Shown piece by piece: positions 1 through 7,734 of a DNA stretch of 41,124 nt (positions within the stretch are counted from its first letter, which is position 1; each line of letters begins with the position of its first letter). The notes under the pieces were generated by a model that ran no database searches, was not told the origin of the DNA, and saw nothing but the letters and a program-made list of their open reading frames with translations. Both the position numbers and the translations under genes were made by a program. The stretch comes from Bdellovibrionaceae bacterium UBA6502 (GTDB lineage Bacteria > Bdellovibrionota > Bdellovibrionia > Bdellovibrionales > UBA840). The DNA lies in assembly GCA_002436415.1 (NCBI GenBank), contig DJMA01000047.1, forward strand, positions 1-41,124, read 5' to 3'.

Positions 1-14
1 GAGTATATAGGGGG

Positions 15-800
15 CTAGATTGAATCAGGGTAAGCTTTTGCCTTTTCTAATTCATAACGAGAATAAGCTAGGTCAAGTTTTGCTTTTGCATGTTTTTGTA
101 AGGCGTTGCCAGGAGAACTTGTTGGTGGAAAAGAGTATTTTTCAAACTCAATCTTCCTAGGGATTAAAGATAAATCAAAATGACATTCCCCACCCATATT
201 GAATTCAATATTCCGTATTAGCTCTAACTTCTCTAAATTCAACTGAGATATTTTTAATGAATAGTCATTAACTACTAAATCGAGGGTTTCACTTTCAACC
301 ATTTGTTCCGGAGACAAGGAATGAGACCTACGAATTCTTTCTAAAATTTTATTAAAGGTCTCTAGAGACTCTTCATAAATGGGTATCATCTCTGTGATTT
401 GTCTTAGCCGGTGCAACTGAACTACGCTTTCAATAACTATATGCTGAGAATCAATTTCAGTACGAAGTTTCTCCTCAGCAATGTAATTTTCCGAAAAATT
501 TAAGCGATGAGCTCTCTTTTTACCAAGTTCAACGATATGCTGAATCCGAAAAGTACTTTTATAACTATCTCCATCATTAGAGTTACCCAGGCTAGACTCA
601 AACTCTATCTGGGGGTTCGGCATTTGCCCTGCTTGAAGTTTAAATGCTTCTGCTTTCTTCAAACTCAGCTGATTTAAAACATTTTTTGGATGCTTTTCTG
701 ACACCTCTCTCAATACATCATTAGCATTATTAAGCTTACAATCAGCAAAAACATATAACTGATAAAAAGCGACAAAAATCAAAACTAAAAAACTTCTCAT
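15..800 (-). CDS. TolC/CzcC-family outer-membrane efflux protein, ends early
   Basis: Outer-membrane channel component of a tripartite efflux system, by family resemblance. The protein starts with a signal peptide (hydrophobic stretch ending near FADC) and continues as the long amphipathic helices typical of one OEP repeat, with the IVELGKKR and ELEKAKAYPD patterns seen at the ends of helical hairpins. TolC/CzcC proteins are usually 400 residues or more with two such repeats. Here an in-frame TAG stops the chain after about 260 residues, where the second repeat would begin. I chose the ATG at 800 because it begins the signal peptide directly; an in-frame GTG lies two codons upstream. The Cys/His-rich gene upstream suggests a metal-efflux operon. 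Whether this is a pseudogene cannot be settled because the window ends 14 bases later. Confidence 0.7.
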   Translation of the reverse strand: MRSFLVLIFVAFYQLYVFADCKLNNANDVLREVSEKHPKNVLNQLSLKKAEAFKLQAGQMPNPQIEFESSLGNSNDGDSYKSTFRIQHIVELGKKRAHRLNFSENYIAEEKLRTEIDSQHIVIESVVQLHRLRQITEMIPIYEESLETFNKILERIRRSHSLSPEQMVESETLDLVVNDYSLKISQLNLEKLELIRNIEFNMGGECHFDLSLIPRKIEFEKYSFPPTSSPGNALQKHAKAKLDLAYSRYELEKAKAYPDSI

Positions 801-1000
801 TTTCACTAAGCCTTTAAAAAACAACTTAAAAGTCCATGTTGAAACAGAATAAAACTATTCTTCAACTTGGAAATTAATATTTTCAATAGAGTTATTGGGA
901 TTTATCGATATGATTTTAGATTTAAAGCTGCCCAGAAAGAAAAATGATTTCTTGGAAAACTAGTTTGATAGTTTGTCAGCTTGATAAATCTAAAAATGTT

Positions 1001-1363
1001 TTATGAGAGTATTGGAGGAATTATTTTAGGTGCTAAAAAAGGAGGCTTAAGCCGCCTGGACATAGGCCAGATTTTCTTCAATTTTGAAATACTAGGCAAT
1101 ACTACCGAGGACTCACTAAGCATAGATAAAATACTATGAATTCCAGCACAGTGATGCATACAATGCCTACCATGCTCAGAGCATTCATCCTCATTGCATG
1201 GCTCACTATCCTTATCCAGCAACTTACTAGAGCTTACATCTGAATAGTTGTTCTCAAGACTATATTGATTACTAAGCTCAAAGCTTTCCTGTATTTGAGA
1301 TTCACTCAAAACACCGGTTAAAAAAGAAAATATAAAGAATAAACTTATAACTTTTGAAAGCAT
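1001..1363 (-). CDS. small secreted Cys/His-rich protein, probable metal-binding
   Basis: A protein of 120 residues with a signal peptide (about residues 1-20). A central cluster contains CNEDEC, HGRHCMHHC and GIH, giving several Cys and His residues within about 25 positions. Such clusters bind soft or transition metals. Small proteins of this kind often precede czcCBA-type efflux genes, and the next gene downstream is a TolC-family protein. The C-terminus is proline-rich (PPFLAPKIIPP). No ribosome-binding site is visible before the ATG, but a consensus -35 lies close upstream. The family is not recognised with certainty; metal binding is inferred from composition and neighbours. Confidence 0.6.
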   Translation of the reverse strand: MLSKVISLFFIFSFLTGVLSESQIQESFELSNQYSLENNYSDVSSSKLLDKDSEPCNEDECSEHGRHCMHHCAGIHSILSMLSESSVVLPSISKLKKIWPMSRRLKPPFLAPKIIPPILS

Positions 1364-1373
1364 TACATATATA

Positions 1374-1401
1374 TTAATATAACAGGAAGGCTATATGTCA
1401 A
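1374..1401 (-). promoter_or_regulatory. predicted promoter of the Cys/His protein-efflux operon
   Basis: On the minus strand a perfect TTGACA (1401-1396) is followed after 16 bp by TATTAA (1379-1374). The predicted start of transcription is near 1367, only a few bases before the ATG at 1363, which would leave almost no leader and explains the missing ribosome-binding site. The -10 region lies in an AT palindrome, TATATTAATATA (1370-1381). ACATATA (1365-1371) and TATATGT (1392-1398) form a wider inverted repeat that could be an operator. Confidence 0.45.
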
Positions 1402-1476
1402 ATTTAATTTTTTATACCAAATCATAAAAATTAGAGCCATTGACAATAATCATAGCTAATCGTGAAAATCCCACTT

Positions 1477-1509
1477 AAAAAAAAAGCCCGAAGCTAAGCT
1501 CGGGCTTTT
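1477..1509 (-). terminator. Rho-independent terminator of ahcY
   Basis: The arms 1482-1491 and 1500-1509 pair perfectly over 10 bp (AAAAGCCCGA with TCGGGCTTTT) around an 8-base loop. On the minus strand the stem runs into nine T residues (1485-1477). It lies 24 bp after the ahcY stop codon. Confidence 0.9.
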
Positions 1510-1532
1510 GTGCATTTTAATTTTCGGACCGA

Positions 1533-2921
1533 TTAGTAACGGTAATGCTCAGGCTTGAAAGGACCTGTCTGAGCTACACCTAAGTAATCCGCTTGATCTG
1601 CAGTAAGAGTTGTTAAGTTAACTCCGATTTGACCTAAGTGGAAAGCAGCTACTTTTTCATCTAAGTATTTTGCCAAACGATAAACTTTGTTCTCTTGGTA
1701 CTTATCACGGTTAGTGAAAAGATCAATCTGTGCCAAAGTTTGGTTTGAAAAAGAGTTAGACATTACGAAACTTGGGTGACCAGTAGCGCAACCAAGATTT
1801 ACCAAACGACCTTCAGCTAAAACGATGATCGCAGCACCAGTGGACTTCACAGTGTGAAGATCTACTTGTGGCTTAATGGTTTCTTTAACAGAGTTTTTAT
1901 TTAACCAAGCCATATCGATTTCGTTATCGAAGTGACCGATATTACATACAATCGCATTGTCTTTCATTTTGCTAAAGTGAGCTTCTGTAATAATGTCTTT
2001 ACAACCAGTAGCCGTTACGAAAATATCAGCCATAGGAGCTGCTTCTTCCATAGTTACAACTTGGTAGCCTTCCATTGCCGCTTGAAGCGCACAAATTGGA
2101 TCCACTTCAGTGATCAATACACGACAACCATACTGACGTAGAGAAGCTGCGGAACCTTTACCAACATCACCATAACCAGCAACAACAGCTACTTTACCAG
2201 CAAGCATAACGTCAGTTGCACGTTTAATACCATCAGCCAAAGACTCACGACATCCGTAAAGGTTATCAAACTTTGATTTAGTTACCGAGTCATTTACATT
2301 GATAGCTGGAATTTTTAATAAAGCTTTTTCAGCCATTTTTTCAAGATTATGAACACCAGTAGTAGTCTCTTCAGACACACCGATTACGTTTTTAAGAATT
2401 TCTGCATATTCTGGTAAATGCATAACATTAGTTAAGTCACCACCATCATCAAGGATTAGGTTAAAACCTTCTTTTCCCCAACCTTCGATAGTTTGACGAA
2501 TACACCAGTCATACTCTTCTTCTGTCTCACCTTTCCAAGCAAAAACAGGGATTCCTGTAGCAGCGATTGCAACCGCAGCATGGTCTTGCGTAGAAAAGAT
2601 ATTACAAGATGACCAACGAATCTCTGCGCCAAGAGCAGCAAGAGTTTCAATCAAAACAGCGGTTTGAATTGTCATATGTAAACAACCAGTGATTTTAGCA
2701 CCCTTTAGTGGTTGCGTAGCAGCGTATTCCTGACGAATGGCCATTAAACCTGGCATTTCTTTTTCAGCAATCGTGATTTCTTGACGACCGTACTTAGCAA
2801 GCTCTTCAAACTTTGCAGGGTTGTCCATTGCTTCTTTAGTTACACAGAAGTCTCTTGTCTCTGGCATAGTTAATGCCCCAGTGTTGTAGATCGAATTTGT
2901 TGTAGTAGTCATAGTCTCCAT
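1533..2921 (-). CDS. ahcY: adenosylhomocysteinase
   Basis: Hydrolyses S-adenosylhomocysteine to adenosine and homocysteine in the cytoplasm, relieving product inhibition of methyltransferases. The chain is about 462 residues. It shows the GCLHMTIQTAVLIETL substrate region, the NAD-binding glycine motif VVAGYGDVGKGSAASL near residue 244, the VCNIGHFDNEID segment, and the hallmark C-terminus KPEHYRY. The open frame extends 34 codons further upstream, but that stretch is Lys/Phe-rich and unlike the family. ATG at 2921 has AAGGGAAGG just upstream; ATG at 2912 is an alternative using GGAG. It follows map on the same strand and ends in a strong terminator. I saw no SAM or SAH riboswitch in the 100-bp leader. 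Confidence 0.96.
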   Translation of the reverse strand: METMTTTTNSIYNTGALTMPETRDFCVTKEAMDNPAKFEELAKYGRQEITIAEKEMPGLMAIRQEYAATQPLKGAKITGCLHMTIQTAVLIETLAALGAEIRWSSCNIFSTQDHAAVAIAATGIPVFAWKGETEEEYDWCIRQTIEGWGKEGFNLILDDGGDLTNVMHLPEYAEILKNVIGVSEETTTGVHNLEKMAEKALLKIPAINVNDSVTKSKFDNLYGCRESLADGIKRATDVMLAGKVAVVAGYGDVGKGSAASLRQYGCRVLITEVDPICALQAAMEGYQVVTMEEAAPMADIFVTATGCKDIITEAHFSKMKDNAIVCNIGHFDNEIDMAWLNKNSVKETIKPQVDLHTVKSTGAAIIVLAEGRLVNLGCATGHPSFVMSNSFSNQTLAQIDLFTNRDKYQENKVYRLAKYLDEKVAAFHLGQIGVNLTTLTADQADYLGVAQTGPFKPEHYRY

Positions 2922-3023
2922 TCGCCTTCCCTTTATATAGGTTTTTAATAATCTATTTTTTTTAATCCGTAATATCTTAAAACTTTTTAATTTGAATGCC
3001 AGAAAAAAGAGTTTCTCTAGCAA

Positions 3024-3782
3024 TTAGTCGCATACAGTCAATATTTGATAGCCTTCATCAGTAATTAACACTGTGTGCTCGAATTGAGCAGATAAACAAC
3101 TATCTTCTGTTGTGTACCACTTGATGCTTGAATCTTTAATGTCATGCTCAATGATTCTTGCATCCGTTTCATTAATCATAGGCTCAACCGTTAAACAACC
3201 CCATTTGATCAACTTTGCGCCTTTGCCTTTTTTACCATAGCTTGGCACAAATGGCTCTTCGTGAAATTTTTTGCCAATTCCGTGCCCACCAATATCTCGA
3301 ACAATATGGTATCCACGTCTTGTCACATATTTGTTAATTGCAAAACCAATATCACCCGTAGTGTTACCTGCTTTCACTTGCTCAATGCCTTTGTTCATTG
3401 CCTCGAAGGCTGCATCAGTAATGTTTTTTGCAGCATCGCTAACATCACCCACAAAAAAGGTCCTAGAAGTGTCACCATGAAAGCCATTTAAAATACAAGT
3501 AACATCTAGGTTTACAATATCCCCATCTTTTAAAACCGTCGAATCAGGGACTCCATGACAAACCACTTCGTTAACAGAAGTGCAGCTAGCTTTTGGAAAA
3601 CCGTGATAACCTAAAGGCGCAGGCTTTGCCCCTTTCGATAAAGTGTATTCGTGAACAATCTTATCAATTTCTTCTGTGGTCATTCCGGCTTTAATGAAAG
3701 AGCCTGCGTACTTTAAAGTTTCCGCAGCTAGTCGTCCCACTTTTTCCATTGCCGCCACATCACTGGCCGTTTTCCTGGTCAC
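3024..3782 (-). CDS. map: methionine aminopeptidase, type I
   Basis: Removes the initiator methionine from nascent proteins. The metal ligands line up with the type Ia enzyme: D93 (NLDVT), D104 (GDTSRTF), H167 (GHGIG), E200 (TVEPMI) and E235 (QFEHTVLI). At 252 residues it is the usual length, without the N-terminal zinc finger of eukaryotic forms. The start is GTG at 3782 with GGAGG (3788-3792) at good spacing; the overlapping ATG at 3784 is out of frame. The ahcY coding region starts about 100 bp downstream on the same strand, so the two are probably co-transcribed. Confidence 0.96.
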   Translation of the reverse strand: MTRKTASDVAAMEKVGRLAAETLKYAGSFIKAGMTTEEIDKIVHEYTLSKGAKPAPLGYHGFPKASCTSVNEVVCHGVPDSTVLKDGDIVNLDVTCILNGFHGDTSRTFFVGDVSDAAKNITDAAFEAMNKGIEQVKAGNTTGDIGFAINKYVTRRGYHIVRDIGGHGIGKKFHEEPFVPSYGKKGKGAKLIKWGCLTVEPMINETDARIIEHDIKDSSIKWYTTEDSCLSAQFEHTVLITDEGYQILTVCD

Positions 3783-3851
3783 ATTTGCCTCCGAGATAGT
3801 CCCTAATTTTTAACTTAAAGCACAATGTTTTGCAGCTACTTTTTCCCTTTT

Positions 3852-3880
3852 TTGCCATTTAAGTGGGCTTTATATATAGA
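3852..3880 (+). promoter_or_regulatory. predicted promoter of the GT9 heptosyltransferase
   Basis: TTGCCA (3852-3857), a 17-bp spacer, and TATAGA (3875-3880) form a sigma70-like promoter in the divergent region between map and the heptosyltransferase gene. The expected leader is about 80 nt. It is predicted from sequence only. Confidence 0.4.
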
Positions 3881-3966
3881 TTCTTTGCATTTCATCGCTC
3901 TTCACTACAGCTTTCAGTAAAAGCAAGGCAGAATGAAGGCCAAATTGATTGGGAATAAACATATTT

Positions 3967-5007
3967 ATGGAAAAAATCTTAATTACACGATTTTCAAGTT
4001 TTGGTGATGTGGTTCAAGCAATGGTTTGTTTAGAAGCCCTTCATCGTAGGTTTCCTGAATCTAAAATTCACTGGGTTTGTCGCAGTGAATTTCGACCATT
4101 GATCGAAAACCATCCTCTCGTAGAAAAGGTATTTGATTTAAAAAAAGGGAGCAAATTTAGTGAGCTTCAAAAGCTAATCAAAGACTTAAAAAAAGAAAAC
4201 TATAGTCACTTCTACGATGCTCATAACAATACCCGATCTAATTTGATTTCCTTTTTCTTTTTATGGCAAAGGATCACTGGAAAAATCAAATACTGCCAAC
4301 GCCCTAAAAATAGATTTAAACGATTTTTACTCTTCAATTTTAAAATCAATCTTTTTCCATGGCCATTCGTTTTAATGAAATCTTATTTAAAGCCTTTAAA
4401 AAACTGGGGCGTGGATGCGGCTTTAAGCAAAAACAAACACATCTATCTTGAGCCTTCCGTCTTTGAATCCGCTAAAAAAGAATTGCATGAAACAAAAGAT
4501 TATATCGTTCTCGCACCTAGCGCAGCCTGGGAACTAAAACGCTGGCCCATAGAATACTGGCAAGAGCTCATCAACCGCTTGCCCAATGAAAACATTGTTT
4601 TACTGGGTGGTCCTGAAGATCACTTTATCGAAGACTTAGTTAAAAATGCCAAACCAAGAAGAGCAAGGCTACTCAATTTAGCTGGTAAACTTAGTTTTGC
4701 GCAAAGCTGCTCTGTGATTGAAAATGCCAAACACATCGTTGGTGGAGATTCTGGATTAACTCATGTTGGTGATTCCTTTGCCGTTCCCAGTTCTTTAATC
4801 ATTGGCGCCGCAGCTTTCGCCTACCCAGCAAGAAAAAGCACTAAAATATTAGACCATAAATTAGCATGCAAGCCATGCAGCAAAGACGGACGAGGAAAAT
4901 GCAAAAACACGATTTACAAAGAGTGTTTATTTGGCCTTAGCCCCGATGAAGTTCTTAAATCTATCTCCCCAGAGAAGTTTAAAGAAATTCCACTTACAAA
5001 ACTATAA
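3967..5007 (+). CDS. glycosyltransferase family 9, lipopolysaccharide heptosyltransferase
   Basis: Likely transfers ADP-heptose to the inner core of lipopolysaccharide at the cytoplasmic face of the inner membrane. The N-terminus ILITRFSSFGDVVQAM is the typical GT9 nucleotide-binding start. VLLGGPEDHF and HIVGGDSGLTHVGDSFAVPS form the C-terminal sugar-nucleotide site, and the Cys-rich tail (CKPCSKDGRGKCKN) is common in the RfaF/RfaQ group. Length is about 346 residues. ATG at 3967 matches the family start; a TTG at 3949 in the same frame would add six residues. Ribosome-binding signal is weak for both. The acceptor sugar cannot be told from sequence alone. Confidence 0.88.
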   Translation: MEKILITRFSSFGDVVQAMVCLEALHRRFPESKIHWVCRSEFRPLIENHPLVEKVFDLKKGSKFSELQKLIKDLKKENYSHFYDAHNNTRSNLISFFFLWQRITGKIKYCQRPKNRFKRFLLFNFKINLFPWPFVLMKSYLKPLKNWGVDAALSKNKHIYLEPSVFESAKKELHETKDYIVLAPSAAWELKRWPIEYWQELINRLPNENIVLLGGPEDHFIEDLVKNAKPRRARLLNLAGKLSFAQSCSVIENAKHIVGGDSGLTHVGDSFAVPSSLIIGAAAFAYPARKSTKILDHKLACKPCSKDGRGKCKNTIYKECLFGLSPDEVLKSISPEKFKEIPLTKL

Positions 5008-5114
5008 ATTAAAACCAATATTCTCACTTCAATACAATCCCTTGGTCTGGAATTCATTTAGTTTCCTGTGCAGAATCCGAATAGATATAAGGATTTAGCC
5101 GTGCTGGAGTGGAA

Positions 5115-6053
5115 ATGTTTGGAGCCTTAAAAAATCAACCTAAGCATATTAAAATTGCCATTGGCGTTTTGTTTTTATTGGTAATTGGCTCTTTGCTTAT
5201 CTCACCAGACAAAGACTTCAAAATAGATGGAGTTACTGTTTCAAACGAAGTAATCGATCTTGAGGAAGCAAAAAGACAAGATGAGATCTATCGTGAAAAA
5301 GTAAGGCGACAAGAACTTGGCCTTGATCCACTACCTGAAAACAATCCAAAACAGACAAAACAAGCAAAGAAACAGACTCCTAAAAAAGAAAAAACTGTAA
5401 ACAAAGCCGTAAAACAAGAACCAGTAAAAAAAGAAAAGGCTTCGGTAAAAAAGCCTGAAAAAGTAATTGTAGAGAAAGCGCCACTCGAAAAAACCGAAAC
5501 AAAAAAAGAAGAGGCTGATAAACAAGTCTCTGATTCAATTGATAAGAAAAAAATTAATCCTGTAGCTGAGAAAACAATGGAGATTCACAAAAGGCGTTTG
5601 GCTGACAAAAAGAATATGCAAAGAATCGCCCAGCTCCTACAGAGAGCTCCAGCTAGCATGACAGAATTAGTTGCAGGAGTCTCAGAGGATGAAAACAACC
5701 ATTACTACATCTTAGTAAGAGCCAGTGAATATTTTGATACTAAGATTTTTGTGAACCAAAAAACAAGGATCAATGTTTCTGGGCAAAATGGAATCCAGAG
5801 TTTTCCAATCCCGAGTGAATTGATAACTGGCAATAATTTGGTGGATATATGTTACTTTCATAACGAAAAGGAAGGACAACCTGGAGTAAGGCAAATGGTT
5901 CGCGTGGAAATCCTTAACACCAAAGATTGGCCGCAAGAGCGAATGCCTGCCATGCTAAACAATCTCCACTTTAACCCTCTTAGGGTGAGCTTATCTCCGA
6001 CTGGAAAAGACTTTTCACCTGGAGATTTAAACTGTGAAAGTCTTCTTTTTTAA
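5115..6053 (+). CDS. membrane-anchored protein with Lys/Glu/Pro-rich linker, unknown function
   Basis: I do not recognise this family. The first 14 residues are cytoplasmic-looking. One transmembrane helix follows (about residues 13-29, IAIGVLFLLVIGSLLI), then a charged region with many Lys, Glu, Gln and Pro to about residue 150, and a compact C-terminal domain of about 150 residues that seems beta-rich. This resembles the layout of proteins that span the periplasm, such as TonB or TolA, but no TonB C-terminal motif is visible. The ATG at 5115 is preferred because GGAG (5106-5109) sits five bases upstream; a GTG two codons earlier is possible. It stops 3 bp before the convergent K+ channel gene. 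Confidence 0.7.
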   Translation: MFGALKNQPKHIKIAIGVLFLLVIGSLLISPDKDFKIDGVTVSNEVIDLEEAKRQDEIYREKVRRQELGLDPLPENNPKQTKQAKKQTPKKEKTVNKAVKQEPVKKEKASVKKPEKVIVEKAPLEKTETKKEEADKQVSDSIDKKKINPVAEKTMEIHKRRLADKKNMQRIAQLLQRAPASMTELVAGVSEDENNHYYILVRASEYFDTKIFVNQKTRINVSGQNGIQSFPIPSELITGNNLVDICYFHNEKEGQPGVRQMVRVEILNTKDWPQERMPAMLNNLHFNPLRVSLSPTGKDFSPGDLNCESLLF

Positions 6054-6056
6054 GTT

Positions 6057-7049
6057 CTAAATGTCTTCGACAATTTCTCGGTAGTTTTCAGGCGTGGACA
6101 ATGTGATCAAGATATCTCCTTGCTGAAACTCATAATCAGATTTGGGACCAAAAACAAATTCAGAACTGGTTTTTTTGATCCCTAGAACAATCATGCCCTC
6201 TCGCTTAAAACCAACATTTTTTAAAGTTTTACCTAGAAGATTGGGATGATCATCAACGCATAGATCTGCCATTTGAATGCGTTTATCCGCTTCTAAATTA
6301 ACTCCACCGATATCAATAAAGCCCTCCACCATTGGATTCAAAATCGTATTGGCAACCCTTTGCGCTGAAACGATCAAAGGAGAAACAACGCGATCTGCGC
6401 CTGCACGAATTAGCTTTCTTTTTGCTTCATCCTCATTGGATCTAGCTATGATAAATACATCGGGATTTAAATCTTTGGCCGCCAAACTGACATACAAATT
6501 ATCGGCATCATTTCTCAACATACTAGCAACTACTTTTGCCTCATGAATCCCAGCTTCCTGCAAAATTTCGTCGTGAGTGGCGTCCCCTTCTACGTGTAAA
6601 ATTCCTAATCCAGCCATTTCTCGAATATGCTCATGATTGTTATCAATCACAACGAAGTCGCTTCCTTTTTTTAAAAGCTCTCTTGAAATCACTCTACCCA
6701 TTCGTCCATAACCAGCAACGATGCTATGTCCTTGTAAATTTCCAATCTTCTTTGCCATTCTTTTTCTCCGATTAATTTGGTAGCTGGAAGTGAATATTTC
6801 ATTCATAAAAAAGCTAATGGAATAAGCCACAGTACCCACACCTATTAACAATATAAAGATAGTGAAATACCTTCCGGTTTCACTTAGTGGCTCTACTTCG
6901 GCGAATCCGGTAGTTGTTAGAGTAATGATCGTCATATACAAGGCGGTACCAAAATCCCAACCTTCGATCCATTGATAGCCAAGAGTTCCGACAGCAATCA
7001 CCAAAATCACTGCGCACAATAAGAGAAATTTTCTTGAAACAGGGAACAT
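6057..7049 (-). CDS. two-helix potassium channel with RCK (TrkA-N/TrkA-C) domain
   Basis: Probable ligand-gated ion channel of the inner membrane, MthK-like in layout. TM1 spans about residues 8-24, the pore helix and filter residues 35-52, and TM2 residues 62-83. A Rossmann RCK domain follows, with VAGYGRMGRVISREL (nucleotide-binding glycines) near 111-125 and the acidic VIDNNHE end of the second strand. A TrkA-C domain occupies about 245-330. The filter reads TLTTTGFAEVEPLS where canonical channels have TVGYG(D/E), so the second glycine is replaced. No ribosome-binding site precedes the ATG; a TAAACT hexamer sits where a -10 would give a leaderless message. Confidence 0.88.
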   Translation of the reverse strand: MFPVSRKFLLLCAVILVIAVGTLGYQWIEGWDFGTALYMTIITLTTTGFAEVEPLSETGRYFTIFILLIGVGTVAYSISFFMNEIFTSSYQINRRKRMAKKIGNLQGHSIVAGYGRMGRVISRELLKKGSDFVVIDNNHEHIREMAGLGILHVEGDATHDEILQEAGIHEAKVVASMLRNDADNLYVSLAAKDLNPDVFIIARSNEDEAKRKLIRAGADRVVSPLIVSAQRVANTILNPMVEGFIDIGGVNLEADKRIQMADLCVDDHPNLLGKTLKNVGFKREGMIVLGIKKTSSEFVFGPKSDYEFQQGDILITLSTPENYREIVEDI

Positions 7050-7147
7050 ATTATTAGTTTAAAAAAAAATGACTTCTTTGTCGCTTGTTTATAAAATTTT
7101 GCTAAACCAATGACCAGAGCCATCAATGATAACTATAAAGAAAGGTC

Positions 7148-7612
7148 TCATTTCATTATGTCGAGTATCTCGATAATCTCATCACCACTTGGTTTTCGAA
7201 ACAAAGACTCATCCCCAACTTGCTTACCAATCAATGCTTTTGCCAAAGGACTCTTCCAAGAGATCTTACCTTCTTCAACGGCGATTTCGTCCTCACCTAC
7301 AATTTGATAAAGTAGTTCCCGTTCATCCTCATGCAAAACCTTTACCTTAAGACCAAAAACCACTTTATCGGTAGATAAAGTCTCAGGGTCCACAATTTGT
7401 GCGCCTTCTAGTTTTTTTATAATATAGCGGATACGACGGTCAATTTCTCTTAGCCGTTTTTTACCATATAGGTAATCACCATTTTCAGAGCGATCACCAT
7501 TGGATGCCGCCCAAGAAACCGTTTCAACCACCTTTGGACGTTCTTCATTTTTTAATTTTAATAGCTCTTCTCTTAAAGTATCTGCACCAGCTTTAGTGAT
7601 ATAGGTTTTCAA
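7148..7612 (-). CDS. greB: transcription elongation factor GreB
   Basis: Rescues arrested RNA polymerase by stimulating transcript cleavage through the secondary channel. The N-terminal coiled coil carries the acidic tip D40-R-S-E43 (NGDRSENGDYLYGKKRLREIDRR), and the C-terminal FKBP-like domain has ISWKSPLAKALIGKQVGD. Both segments are closer to GreB than to GreA. The start is TTG at 7612, with GGAG five bases upstream, giving MKTYITKAG and 154 residues; the open frame runs 14 codons further but has no ribosome-binding site there. It diverges from lexA, sharing the intergenic region. Confidence 0.92.
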   Translation of the reverse strand: MKTYITKAGADTLREELLKLKNEERPKVVETVSWAASNGDRSENGDYLYGKKRLREIDRRIRYIIKKLEGAQIVDPETLSTDKVVFGLKVKVLHEDERELLYQIVGEDEIAVEEGKISWKSPLAKALIGKQVGDESLFRKPSGDEIIEILDIMK

Positions 7613-7645
7613 AAGGACTCCAAATCTTATGTTACAATTATTTTT

Positions 7646-7674
7646 TTGACGCAAGACCCTGCTTTATTTTAAAT
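7646..7674 (+). promoter_or_regulatory. predicted lexA promoter
   Basis: TTGACG (7646-7651), 17-bp spacer, TTAAAT (7669-7674). The expected transcription start is near 7681, which places the downstream CTTAY repeats in the transcribed leader where a bound repressor would block elongation or promoter escape. Confidence 0.45.
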
Positions 7675-7684
7675 AAAAGCTTGC

Positions 7685-7723
7685 CTTACACATAACTTAC
7701 AAATTAACTTATAAACAACTTAC
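7685..7723 (+). promoter_or_regulatory. four phased CTTAY direct repeats, probable LexA operator
   Basis: CTTAC or CTTAT begins at 7685, 7696, 7708 and 7719, with spacings of 11, 12 and 11 bp, about one helical turn each. The cluster ends just before the lexA ribosome-binding site (GGAG, 7726-7729). Within it, TTACAAATTAA (7697-7707) differs in one base from TTAC-N3-GTAA, the LexA box I recall for Bdellovibrio. LexA autoregulation makes this a likely operator, possibly read as direct repeats. Confidence 0.5.
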
Positions 7724-7734
7724 ACGGAGTAGAT

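Noticed and set aside
2922..3023. Possible SAM or SAH riboswitch before ahcY
   Set aside because: No conserved core or stable helices were visible in the short AT-rich leader.
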